Below are positions 43,792 through 52,389 of a stretch of DNA of 64,000 bases, in pieces. Source of the stretch: a candidate division TM6 bacterium GW2011_GWF2_43_87 (GTDB taxonomy: Bacteria; Babelota; Babeliae; Babelales; Babelaceae); contig LCGZ01000003.1 of NCBI GenBank assembly GCA_001000065.1, positions 186,001-250,000 of the forward strand. The letters run 5' to 3'. The first letter of the stretch is position 1, and each line of letters starts with the position of its first letter. The translations under genes were made by a program, and so were the position numbers. The notes under the pieces are model-generated. The model was not told the origin of the DNA. It saw only the letters and a list, made by a program, of their open reading frames with translations, and did not search any database.

Positions 43792-44604
43792 CTACACCCA
43801 CTGCAGCTGCTTTTTTAGCCGCTTAATCCCCATAACCCCAAACAGCACCGTCATCAAAAGCATTACGCCGCAACAAAGCCAGAAGTTAAGGAATTGTTCC
43901 GGATTAAGCGTTGCCGCATGAATCCCCTCATTCAAGTAAAGGACCGGATTTAACAAACTCAAATACCCAAATGCAGGCAAAAAGACAACCGCTGTCTTCC
44001 ATGAAAATTGCGCCCCTCCAAAATAATGCATAGGCGACAATACACGCTTCCAAACAGAATTTAGGCGATAGACATCTTTTATCAAACTAACCACAAACAG
44101 CGTAAAAAATCCTACAAATAAGAGGATGCATCCCACGGCTACCCCAAACTTCCAGAACGAAAAATATTCTGCAGAAAACCGCCCTCCCACTAACAGCACC
44201 ACAACTCCAACTCCTGCGGCAGCTACCACATTTATCAGAGCTCTACACGCATAAGCATATGCCTTCGCTACAAAAACCAGGTAGGTAGGAATGGGCAAAA
44301 TAAGCCGACTCGAAATGGACCGTTCACCCCGAATATCCGAAAGCAACACCATAGCAAACCCAAAAATCTCAAATATGCCCGCAGATGGAATCGCTGACCA
44401 TGCAACAAAAGGGCCATAATCCTGAGTCATTCCTAAAAGCGGAAAAATATACGTCATGGTACCCACGGTAAGAAAGGTCAAAATTCCCGTATCGATCACG
44501 CTTCCGACAATCGACGAACGAAACACCATCAAGTCCGTCACAACCAACTGCCAGACAACGGTAGCATACCGTTTAAATGTGCCACTAAGCCTATTTAAAA
44601 ACAT
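43792..44604 (-). CDS. ABC-2 type exporter permease
   Basis: This 270-residue protein has six predicted membrane segments in the ABC-2 layout (paired N-terminal helices, FGFAMVLLSDIRGERSISSRLILPIPTYLVF as the conserved cytoplasmic region, then four more). ABC-2 permeases export drugs, lipids or polysaccharides. The ATPase gene lies two bases upstream of its start on the same strand, so the two form one exporter. Substrate unknown. Confidence 0.85.
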   Translation of the reverse strand: MFLNRLSGTFKRYATVVWQLVVTDLMVFRSSIVGSVIDTGILTFLTVGTMTYIFPLLGMTQDYGPFVAWSAIPSAGIFEIFGFAMVLLSDIRGERSISSRLILPIPTYLVFVAKAYAYACRALINVVAAAGVGVVVLLVGGRFSAEYFSFWKFGVAVGCILLFVGFFTLFVVSLIKDVYRLNSVWKRVLSPMHYFGGAQFSWKTAVVFLPAFGYLSLLNPVLYLNEGIHAATLNPEQFLNFWLCCGVMLLMTVLFGVMGIKRLKKQLQWV

Positions 44605-44606
44605 AC

Positions 44607-45386
44607 TTAAATCCCTTCATTAACAGAATTTTTAATCTGCATCAAGGCTAAAAAGACCTCTTCAAGCCGCTCTTTTTGGTAGGATACCTTCAGGGCGGCA
44701 GGCGTATCGATAAGGCGAACAATACCATCATGCAAAATACAGACTCGGTCACACAACGCTTCTGCTTCTTCCAAATAATGGGTAGTCAAAAGCACCGCAA
44801 CTCCGTCTTTCTTTAGCGCCTTGATCTCATCCCACAACTGCACACGAATGTGAGGGTCAAGCCCTACGGTAGGCTCATCCAAAATCAAAAGCCCTGGTCG
44901 ATGCATCAACGCCCGCGCTAACATAACCCGTTGGCGATAGCCACCCGAAAGCTCAGCCGGCGTCTGATTTTTAAATTCAGTAAGCGCAAATCGCTCGACC
45001 AATTCATGAGCCCGTGCCTTTGCATCATCAGCCGTAAGGCCGTAGTACCGCCCCGCAAAAAAGAGGTTGTAATAGACGCTCAATGCATCGGTCAGATTAG
45101 GCTTTTGCGGACAAAAGCCCACCAACTGGCGGTAAGCCATGAGATCATTATAAATTGAAACAAACTCGCCTGCCCGGTTAAACTGAATCGAACCAGATGT
45201 AGGCGCAGCAAGCGTGGCAATTATAGACGAAAGCGTGGTTTTCCCCGCTCCATTCACCCCTAAAAGACCAAAGATCTCACCAGGAAAAATATCAGCAGAA
45301 ACACCACCCAACGCCGTTTTTTGACGATAATCGGAAGTAGAAAAGGTTTTATAAATTTTCTCTAGACGTAGGAAAGGTTGTATCAT
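44607..45386 (-). CDS. ABC-2 type exporter ATPase
   Basis: The ATG at 45386 follows a perfect AGGAGG site (259 residues; a TTG further upstream is rejected). Walker A is LLGVNGAGKTT, Q-loop VGFCPQKPNL, signature LSGGYRQRVMLARAL, Walker B LLILDEPTVGLDPH and switch LLTTHYLEEAEALCD, as in DrrA/NodI-like exporters. It powers the permease encoded next. A second exporter of the same kind lies at 62559-64000. Confidence 0.93.
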   Translation of the reverse strand: MIQPFLRLEKIYKTFSTSDYRQKTALGGVSADIFPGEIFGLLGVNGAGKTTLSSIIATLAAPTSGSIQFNRAGEFVSIYNDLMAYRQLVGFCPQKPNLTDALSVYYNLFFAGRYYGLTADDAKARAHELVERFALTEFKNQTPAELSGGYRQRVMLARALMHRPGLLILDEPTVGLDPHIRVQLWDEIKALKKDGVAVLLTTHYLEEAEALCDRVCILHDGIVRLIDTPAALKVSYQKERLEEVFLALMQIKNSVNEGI

Positions 45387-45610
45387 ACAAACCTCCTCAA
45401 GCAATAAGTCAACAAAATACAGATTTAACGCAGGTGCTTACCCTGCAAACCATGCCGGTCACCTTCAAAGAGCGACACATCTTTGTTGTAAGTGACCTAT
45501 TTAAGCAAGAGGACCAATTTTCACGATACAAACTCCTAAAATACGAGACGACTATTATGATTAAATTATAACACTATTTGTACAAAAAACAAGAACTTCC
45601 CAGTCCCCTT
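45387..45610. other. Intergenic region without recognised genes
   Basis: This 224-base gap between ldhA and the exporter ATPase shows a short hairpin-like GCAGGTGCTTACCCTGC near 45430 but no reading frame, tRNA or promoter I would defend. Confidence 0.4.
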
Positions 45611-46615
45611 TTACCTCACCACATTCATCGGTTTATCATCCAAAAAGTACTTTATATTATCGATGGTCGTTCCCAATATTCGTCCTAATGCTTCAACTGC
45701 ATTAAACGCATTATGAGGCGTAACCAAAACATTAGGCATATGCATAAGCGCATGATCAATCAACAGAGTCCGCAATGCTTCTTCATTAGGATGCCGCTCC
45801 AAAAGAGTTTCAATCTCAGAAACAACACATCCCTCTTCTTCCAAAACATCAAGTCCTGCTCCGGCCAAAAGCCCCTGTTGAAGTGCCCAGACTAACCCTT
45901 CAGTCTCCACCACCGCGCCACGGGCAGTATTTATTAACACCGCGCCTTTTTTAACCGTTTTCAGATTCTCTTTGTTAATCAAATGATGCGTCGATGGCAT
46001 ATACGGAACATGCAATGTAATAACATCCGATTCACGCAAAAGCTCGGCAAGTGTAACATACCTCACTCCAAAATCGGTCACCAATTTTTCTTGCGGATAA
46101 GGATCAAAAGCTAGAATATGCATGCCAAAACCAGCCGAAATTTTTACAACTGGCGTCCCAATATTGCCCGTACCCACCACCCCAATCGTCTTACCTTTTA
46201 GATCAAAGCCCTGCAGCCCATCACAGCAAAAGCGATGTTCTTCTCGTACCCGTTTTATACTAGGGTACAGCTTACGCGCCAAGGCCAACAGCAGGGCAAA
46301 GGTAAACTCAGCAACTGTATTTTCTCCGTAACGAGGGACATTTACAACGGCAATATGCCGCTCACGACAAAGCTTAAGGTCAATGTGATCAAAGCCGGTT
46401 GAACGGGTAGCAATAAGCCGGAGATGAGGGCACTGATCAAGAACCTGCTTATCAACCTTAGAACCCACAAAAACCGACAAAATGTCTGTATCACTCGACG
46501 GCATATTCTTCTCGCTGATGACATCTTGAGAAAACACCAATTCAAAGTCCGTTAAATGCTGACGAATATATGGCTCTTCTGCACAATCTCGTATCTCAAA
46601 AAATGCGACCTTCAT
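45611..46615 (-). CDS. ldhA: D-lactate dehydrogenase (2-hydroxyacid dehydrogenase family)
   Basis: The 334-residue enzyme reduces pyruvate to D-lactate with NADH. The nucleotide-binding motif is GVVGTGNIGTPVV (about residue 148). Catalytic residues follow in order: Arg in INTARGAVV, Glu in LDVLEEEG, and His in VTPHNAFN. YGENTVAEFTFALLLALARK is typical of the D-lactate branch. GGGAGGG lies before the ATG. It would recycle NADH during fermentation; reversal plus ppsA would permit use of lactate. Confidence 0.92.
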   Translation of the reverse strand: MKVAFFEIRDCAEEPYIRQHLTDFELVFSQDVISEKNMPSSDTDILSVFVGSKVDKQVLDQCPHLRLIATRSTGFDHIDLKLCRERHIAVVNVPRYGENTVAEFTFALLLALARKLYPSIKRVREEHRFCCDGLQGFDLKGKTIGVVGTGNIGTPVVKISAGFGMHILAFDPYPQEKLVTDFGVRYVTLAELLRESDVITLHVPYMPSTHHLINKENLKTVKKGAVLINTARGAVVETEGLVWALQQGLLAGAGLDVLEEEGCVVSEIETLLERHPNEEALRTLLIDHALMHMPNVLVTPHNAFNAVEALGRILGTTIDNIKYFLDDKPMNVVR

Positions 46616-46810
46616 GTCACCGCCCTCCCTTTTGATGAAGAAACTTTCTTATGCAAACAGCTTAACAAAACCCTAGCTTCAAACACCAGGGTCTTGAGAA
46701 TGCAAAATTTTTGGGATAGAAATTGGTCACTTAGGGCACCCCACAATTTTTTGCCTTTATCTCATCTAAAAAACAGACTTGCCAACAACATTTTTATAAA
46801 ACCCTTTGCA

Positions 46811-46837
46811 ATTGTTATAACAATGTATTAACATTGT
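46811..46837. promoter_or_regulatory. Overlapping palindromes upstream of the AbrB-type gene
   Basis: ATTGTTATAACAAT (46811-46824) is a 14-bp palindrome and overlaps ACAATGT-ATTA-ACATTGT (46820-46837), a 7-bp inverted repeat. They lie about 70 bases before the start of the AbrB/MazE-like gene and are a plausible autoregulatory operator. Confidence 0.45.
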
Positions 46838-46902
46838 ATCTATATCATACGTATGAATGTATATAAAAATTCACTATTTAAAGGTCTCACAAAGGAACTT
46901 TT

Positions 46903-47397
46903 ATGTTAAAAAAAATCGTCAAATTGGGCCACAGCAACGCACTTGTCTTAGACAAAGCAATTATGGAACTGCTCAACATGAGCGAAGGATCGCTGGTTAA
47001 ACTAACAACGGATGGCAAATCACTCACTATAACCCCACAACAACCGGACGTACCTGGTCAAGAAAAATTAACCCAAAGCTATGATGAGTACATTTTTTCA
47101 AAATATTCGACCCCCATCGCAAAACAGACTGCTAACCAGAGTTATGAAACCATTATCAAAAACAGAAATACTCTTAGAGCTTTTCAAGACAAATATAAAG
47201 AGGTAGAAGAAAGAATGGTGCAGGTAACAACCTCTGACGAGTACAAAAAAGAGCTTGATATCCTCACTAAAGAGCATGAACAATCGGGCGATCACACCGC
47301 ATTTGAAGCCAAATGCTTAGAACTTCTCTGCAAATTTATCCCAGAATATCAAGCCTATTATGAAGAATTAAAGCAGCTATTTCCTATCGGAAAGTAA
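46903..47397 (+). CDS. AbrB/MazE-like DNA-binding protein
   Basis: The 164-residue protein starts with a SpoVT-AbrB swapped-hairpin domain (residues 1-48: KKIVKLGHSNALVLDKAIMELLNMSEGSLVKLTTDGKSLTITP), as in MazE antitoxins and AbrB. A long helical C-terminal part (about 55-164) is unusual for MazE. No toxin gene follows, so a transcription regulator is more likely than an antitoxin. AAAGGA precedes the ATG. Palindromes upstream could be its own operator. A strong terminator follows. Confidence 0.78.
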   Translation: MLKKIVKLGHSNALVLDKAIMELLNMSEGSLVKLTTDGKSLTITPQQPDVPGQEKLTQSYDEYIFSKYSTPIAKQTANQSYETIIKNRNTLRAFQDKYKEVEERMVQVTTSDEYKKELDILTKEHEQSGDHTAFEAKCLELLCKFIPEYQAYYEELKQLFPIGK

Positions 47398-47405
47398 ATA
47401 CAACG

Positions 47406-47445
47406 GGCTCTTGTCTTGCAGTGCAAGACAAGAGCCTACTTTTCT
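47406..47445 (+). terminator. Rho-independent terminator of the AbrB-type gene
   Basis: A 14-bp perfect stem (47406-47419 with 47423-47436) and 3-base loop, then TACTTTTCT, lies 8 bases after the stop. Confidence 0.85.
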
Positions 47446-47635
47446 GTCCATTTAAGTGCAACGACAAAGGTTTTTTGGCACATCGAGTCTCCCCCTTTTT
47501 TTCTTAAAAATTTGCGCAAAGACAAAATCGATACAAGGATATTTGTTTATAGATAAAAAGGATGATATCTTCTTTTTGCTCACATAGAACCTACAGCAAA
47601 AACCCCAAAACAATTTGAATTCGAAAATCTGCCCT

Positions 47636-48151
47636 ATGAATGAAGAAATATTGTTTGATTTTCTCAACACCCACCAGATTGATTATAAACTTTTCAAACA
47701 TCTTCCAGTTTTCACTACCAAAGATAAACTTGTACTCATTGATAGCAATGACGTCGATACCATTCCTGGTCTTCATTCAAAAAACCTTTTTTTAAAAACT
47801 GAGAAACAGGGAACCTTTTTCTTAGTTAGCGTTACCGACGAAAAGCGCGTCGACCTAAAAGCACTCAGCAAAATCCTTGAGACATCCCGCTTTTCTTTTG
47901 GCAAACCTGAAGAACTACTTGAACTTCTCAAGTTAAAACCGGGTTCCGTCACCCCTTTCGGACTTCTTTTTGACTCAGAAAATCACGTGACCTTTATTTT
48001 AGACGAAGACTTTTTAATGGGTACTCACGTTAATTTCCATCCCCTTAGAAATGATGGAACCCTCTGTCTTACCCCTCAGGCATTTTTAGCCTGCATGGGA
48101 AAAATGGGGCATCCGCCACATGTCACACAGATCCCCGTCAAAATTGATTAA
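47636..48151 (+). CDS. YbaK/ProX-type aminoacyl-tRNA deacylase
   Basis: From the ATG at 47636 (171 residues; a TTG seven codons earlier is possible). HSKNLFLKTEKQGTFFLVSVTDEKRVDLKALSKIL, FGKPEELLELLKLKPGSVTPFGLLFD and the final HPLRNDGTLCLTP are the YbaK/ProX pattern, which clears mischarged alanyl- or cysteinyl-tRNA-Pro. It is the free-standing form. The 3' end overlaps the convergent phosphoesterase by 4 bases. No clear ribosome site is seen. Confidence 0.88.
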   Translation: MNEEILFDFLNTHQIDYKLFKHLPVFTTKDKLVLIDSNDVDTIPGLHSKNLFLKTEKQGTFFLVSVTDEKRVDLKALSKILETSRFSFGKPEELLELLKLKPGSVTPFGLLFDSENHVTFILDEDFLMGTHVNFHPLRNDGTLCLTPQAFLACMGKMGHPPHVTQIPVKID

Positions 48152-49854
48152 GACGGCTGTATAACAAACTCATCATACACCTGCACATCACCCTCAAGAC
48201 GCTCACCTTTTTGCAAATCGCCAGGCTTGCCAACCAGTTTAAAGCGCATCACACGCTGCATAGGGTCAACATTACACAATAAAGCACCGATAAACCGACC
48301 GTCACGCACTCGATTGCTATCAATATGCTTACTCTCAACAACCTCACTTCCTGCTATCACTACCTTTTCACGAGATGTATCAAAAAGCATACCTTTCCTA
48401 AGCTGCGTTCCAAAGCCTACAGTGACAACCTGAATACCATTCCAGAGTATTCTATCATACACGTGATTATGCCCACAGATATAGGCATCTATTCCCCCGG
48501 CCTTAAAACACTCCTCCAGCCGAACGATATCACGATCCTTACCCCCTCTTTTAATCTCAAAGAGCCCTAAATGCGCCTCACGATAACGAGGTGACGTTAC
48601 AATCGGCACATGCCCACACACTACAATAAACTGTATCTCACCCTTTCGCTTGGCCTTTCGAGCCAACTCAACTTCTTTAACAAAAACATCCACCACACTG
48701 CTAGATGAATATTTCATCACCGTATGCGACACCTCGGCCTCTTCAATAGGCATACGCTTTAACTCACTAAGCTGACGATTTAACTCCTGCAGATGCTCCT
48801 GATCATCCAAAGTCACCATCGAATTTTGATGGCGTCGCTTTTCCATCCCTTCAATTTCTTTCTCCAAACTTTCAATCAGCGCTCTAACCCCCTTCTTTTG
48901 CGCATCAGATGACGCCACTTCTTCTTTTTCACCGTCCTGACCCAACGAAACAACCGGCAAGAGTATAAAACGAACTGCCCCCATATCAAACCAGCCATGA
49001 TAGCGTTCTAACTGTTTAACTATAGGCATGCTATGCGACGGTTCTGAGAAATAGAACAAATTGCCAAAGTAAGGGAGAGACATGTCAAACAGATCTTCCA
49101 GCGCATAATTAGTCCCCAGTTTTCGTGACTCACGCTCATAGCCAAAAATCTTTTCAACATCATGCAAACCAGGAACTGTACTAAAAAAAGAATGGGGTAG
49201 AATTCCTTTTAATCCACCAAGAAACTCTTGCCATGCCTGGGCATACGTACCCCCACCACGCGCCAAATCTCCCGTCATCAGAACAAGCGCGACATTCGAC
49301 CCCACACATCGTTCCAAAAAAGAAAACGTCTCAACTGCAACCGAAGTCTTTCTTACAAAGGTATGTCCTGGCTGTAATTCCCCCTCCGCTTTTTCTTCAA
49401 GATCACTCGTCACTAAAAACGTATACGGGGTACTCTTTGATGGCAGAACAGGTAAAGTACCCGTTGCAATCTGCCGATGACTTTGGCTTACCGTAAAACC
49501 ATTATTTTTATTAAATAGATCCAAAGGAAGATCAATAAATTTCACCAACGTCTTGTCATGGCCAAAATCCATCATAAACGTTGAATCAAAAGAACGTCCC
49601 TGCGTTGCAAAAGAGTAGCTCTTTTTCTTATTAGAATCAAAAGGCTCATTTACAAGGACCACCCCATCAACACCCCTCTCTTTAGGCAGAAAACAGGGGC
49701 CACAAACTAGGGGCTGCGGTTGATCCATCTCTCCTACTTCACTTTTTTTCTGTCTGCTACAACCAACACATCCGACTATAAAGCAAACAAGCACTACAAA
49801 CAGACCACAAGAAGAAAGGCGACTCCTCACCTCTTTAAAACCAAATTTCCACAT
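48148..49854 (-). CDS. Calcineurin-like phosphoesterase lipoprotein
   Basis: A 568-residue protein with a lipoprotein signal (hydrophobic stretch ending VGCVGCS, lipobox Cys about residue 32). The metallophosphoesterase motifs are LVTSDLEEK, VLMTGDLARGGGTY, TVPGLHD, VVCGHVP and ICGHNHVYDR. The first motif lacks the usual D-x-H histidine, and the Asn of GNHD is Leu in GLHD, so one metal site may be altered. A charged coiled-coil segment (about 325-375) is inserted between motifs. It would act on phosphate esters at the cell surface. AGGGAG precedes the ATG. Confidence 0.82.
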   Translation of the reverse strand: MWKFGFKEVRSRLSSCGLFVVLVCFIVGCVGCSRQKKSEVGEMDQPQPLVCGPCFLPKERGVDGVVLVNEPFDSNKKKSYSFATQGRSFDSTFMMDFGHDKTLVKFIDLPLDLFNKNNGFTVSQSHRQIATGTLPVLPSKSTPYTFLVTSDLEEKAEGELQPGHTFVRKTSVAVETFSFLERCVGSNVALVLMTGDLARGGGTYAQAWQEFLGGLKGILPHSFFSTVPGLHDVEKIFGYERESRKLGTNYALEDLFDMSLPYFGNLFYFSEPSHSMPIVKQLERYHGWFDMGAVRFILLPVVSLGQDGEKEEVASSDAQKKGVRALIESLEKEIEGMEKRRHQNSMVTLDDQEHLQELNRQLSELKRMPIEEAEVSHTVMKYSSSSVVDVFVKEVELARKAKRKGEIQFIVVCGHVPIVTSPRYREAHLGLFEIKRGGKDRDIVRLEECFKAGGIDAYICGHNHVYDRILWNGIQVVTVGFGTQLRKGMLFDTSREKVVIAGSEVVESKHIDSNRVRDGRFIGALLCNVDPMQRVMRFKLVGKPGDLQKGERLEGDVQVYDEFVIQPS

Positions 49855-49964
49855 ACCAACTCTCCCTCACTTTTCTTCTTTGTGCACCATCGATTCTCTT
49901 AAACTACCTACTGTTTTTCAAGCTATCACAAAACCTACGCACCCTTATACTTTTGCCATAAAAT

Positions 49965-49993
49965 TTGATAATTTTTTACAAATGCGATAATAT
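49965..49993 (+). promoter_or_regulatory. Predicted promoter of the WD40 gene
   Basis: TTGATA (49965-49970) and TAATAT (49988-49993) are spaced by 17 bases, about 65 bases before the WD40 gene start. Consensus match only. Confidence 0.5.
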
Positions 49994-50057
49994 ATATTAA
50001 AAACTTTATAATCACTGTAATCAAAATATAAAATCACATCCTCATAGGATTTACATC

Positions 50058-51827
50058 ATGAAAATAACGCACATTACCGCTCTAATAGCGCTTCTTGCCT
50101 ACGCACACATGCCCATTAATGCAAGTAATCTAGGTAGCAATAAACAAACGTTAGTAAAACAGACTATTAAAAAATCACCCGAAGCAAAAAACGAAGAACT
50201 CTTTTTCAAACTTTTATACGAAAAAAGTAGTCTTATTAAGCGCATGGTACACCCGAGCATTGAAAATTGGCTTGAGCAAACTGCTATCCAGACGATACCC
50301 AACTTTCAAAAAACAAAATTATTGTGGACCAAAGAGGCGTTTGGGAAAACCCTAATACAGTATGCAGATACCGAGAATGTGACCTCAGCCAACGCACCGT
50401 TTAATTCATTGGCCCTAGACAGGGATTTTAAACACCTTATCACAAGTCGTGCAAACCTAATTTCTCAAGAACTTAATAAGTGTTCGCTTAAAAATCTTAT
50501 CGGCCTCTTTCCTCTCTGCCGATATCTATTGATCTCCAAAAAGATTTTAAACACTATGGAAGATGAGATTGCGCAGAAAACGAGTGCAGCTCTTACTCAG
50601 AATACTAATTTCTTTAAAACAGCTCTGGGCAAAGATTTAAAAAGGGTACTTAAAATTCACGGGTTTGAGAAAAAAACAAGACATATCCCAGAAGCCCTAA
50701 TAGACCACAACGCTATCAAGGAGGGGCATTCTCTAGTCTCTTTCAGCCCGAATGGAGCACTTTTGGCAACACTATCTGAAGATAATACCATTACAATTTT
50801 GAATGCAAAAACAATGGAGTTAATCCATACCCTGCACCACGACGGCTATATCACATCTCTTGCCTTTAGCCCAGATAGCACGCGCTTGGCAACAGGGTTA
50901 GACACGACCAGCAATTTTCCTAACGTTAGCGGATCCGCTACTGTTTGGAATGTAAAAACGGGAACCTTGCTACAAACTCTACCTCACAATCATGCGGTTA
51001 TATCCGTCGCCTTCAGTCCTGATAGCACGCGCGTGGTAACCGGATCGTATGATGGTGACGCCACTATTTGGGATGTTCAAACAGGTGACTTAAAGCTTAC
51101 TATGCAACACAACGTCACCGTGGGGATGTGGACATGGGTGCCTCAAATACAATCCATTGCCTTCAGTCCGGATGGAACACTACTTGTAACAGGATCGAAT
51201 AATCACAACGCCAAGGTATGGAATGCGCAGACCGGAATTCTTACACACAACTTACAACATAATTCCTCCGTCTGTGTTGTTGCATTCAGCCCGAATGACA
51301 TGCGGGTAGCGATAGGAACATCGCATGGCACTATCTACGTATGGAATCCACAAAACGGCGCGCTTCTTCAAATGCTTCACAACGACAATGCGCGCAAAAT
51401 TACATCTATAGTCTTTAATCCTGATGGCACACGTCTTGCCGTAGGAACAGAGAATAAGACCATCGCAATATGGAAACTTGCTACGAGAACTTTGTTGCGT
51501 GTTTTTTACCACGATGCACCCGTATCTTCCCTCTCTTTTAATCCCACAGGAACACGTTTGGCAGCGGCATCTCAGAACTCGATAAAAATAGTATATGAAA
51601 CGGAAGAACTATCCTTAGCCAATTTCATAATGATAAAATATCTGAACGCTCTCAAAAAACAGAATAAATACATCGAGCTTGCACAGGAAAAAACCATAAA
51701 GAAGCTTATTGAAAAATTATCCAGTTCAACTCAAGCACACTATCTTTCCAATGGCACTATCTTCCCCATTGAAAACCAATGCAAAGCGTGGCTTAGAAAG
51801 GTAAGTAAAGCCATTGGGCTACTATAA
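50058..51827 (+). CDS. Exported WD40-repeat protein
   Basis: A 589-residue protein with signal peptide (MKITHITALIALLAYAHMPINA). After a helical region (about 35-220) come about seven WD40 blades (about 225-510), with repeated VAFSPDSTRVVTG, ATIWDVQTGDL, IAFSPDGTLLVTG and VWNAQTG units, enough for a full beta-propeller. A helical tail follows. WD40 propellers are scaffolds for protein complexes and are common in eukaryotes. Exported in a host-associated bacterium, it may bind host proteins (inference). No enzymatic motif is seen. Confidence 0.9.
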   Translation: MKITHITALIALLAYAHMPINASNLGSNKQTLVKQTIKKSPEAKNEELFFKLLYEKSSLIKRMVHPSIENWLEQTAIQTIPNFQKTKLLWTKEAFGKTLIQYADTENVTSANAPFNSLALDRDFKHLITSRANLISQELNKCSLKNLIGLFPLCRYLLISKKILNTMEDEIAQKTSAALTQNTNFFKTALGKDLKRVLKIHGFEKKTRHIPEALIDHNAIKEGHSLVSFSPNGALLATLSEDNTITILNAKTMELIHTLHHDGYITSLAFSPDSTRLATGLDTTSNFPNVSGSATVWNVKTGTLLQTLPHNHAVISVAFSPDSTRVVTGSYDGDATIWDVQTGDLKLTMQHNVTVGMWTWVPQIQSIAFSPDGTLLVTGSNNHNAKVWNAQTGILTHNLQHNSSVCVVAFSPNDMRVAIGTSHGTIYVWNPQNGALLQMLHNDNARKITSIVFNPDGTRLAVGTENKTIAIWKLATRTLLRVFYHDAPVSSLSFNPTGTRLAAASQNSIKIVYETEELSLANFIMIKYLNALKKQNKYIELAQEKTIKKLIEKLSSSTQAHYLSNGTIFPIENQCKAWLRKVSKAIGLL

Positions 51828-51833
51828 ACCGGA

Positions 51834-52367
51834 CTAGAAAATATTTTCATGCATTATAATATAGCGACATAGCTGTGCAAAATGCAGGTTCGCACTCGCA
51901 GAAATAAAGGTTGTTACCTTATTCCCCTCTGGGTCAATAAGATAAGACAAAAATTCATTATAAAAAGACCAGGGTTCTTCGAACCGTTCAGGAATAACAT
52001 ATTTTTCATCGCTAAGTAAACGATACTGCAACCTGCTATACTTCTGGAAGCACGCCAATTCCCCCACAGATTGAGCACATGCACATAACACGACAATATG
52101 ATGTTGCTGAAGCCACCCATATATATCATTCAGGCGGTATAAAAAACATTCATATTCCCTAGTGCCACGAACATTATCAGCAAAGGATAAAAGTACCCAT
52201 GAGCCTCGATAATCACTAAGCCTTACCAGATATCCGTCACTATCAGGCAACTCAATGGCAGGCGCTACTGATCGCACAAACACAGCCGATAGATCCCTAT
52301 AAGAATTTGCACTCCAGACTATCCCGCACCACGCTCCCACTATACATAAGAAAAATAGTCGCTTCAT
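51834..52367 (-). CDS. Exported peroxiredoxin-like protein lacking the peroxidatic Cys
   Basis: ATG at 52367 with AGGGAG upstream (177 residues; a TTG two codons earlier is possible). A signal peptide is followed by a thioredoxin-fold Prx/BCP pattern: APAIELPDSDGYLVRLSDYRGSWVLLSFADN, then GTREYECFLYRLNDIY and later LLSDEKYVIPERF. Where BCP enzymes have TPGCTxEAC, this protein has VRGTREYEC: the peroxidatic Cys is gone while the second Cys remains. Peroxidase activity is therefore doubtful. Another thioredoxin-like role is possible. The last 50 residues match IDPEGNK-type Prx ends. Confidence 0.72.
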   Translation of the reverse strand: MKRLFFLCIVGAWCGIVWSANSYRDLSAVFVRSVAPAIELPDSDGYLVRLSDYRGSWVLLSFADNVRGTREYECFLYRLNDIYGWLQQHHIVVLCACAQSVGELACFQKYSRLQYRLLSDEKYVIPERFEEPWSFYNEFLSYLIDPEGNKVTTFISASANLHFAQLCRYIIMHENIF

Positions 52368-52389
52368 TACCAATCTCCCTACTAAAGAC

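Noticed and set aside
46556-46831. Plus-strand 91-codon ORF
   Set aside because: It is mostly antisense to ldhA, with no ribosome site and no recognisable protein features.
46903-47397. MazE antitoxin of a toxin-antitoxin pair
   Set aside because: No toxin-like gene follows; a strong terminator and then a convergent gene pair do.
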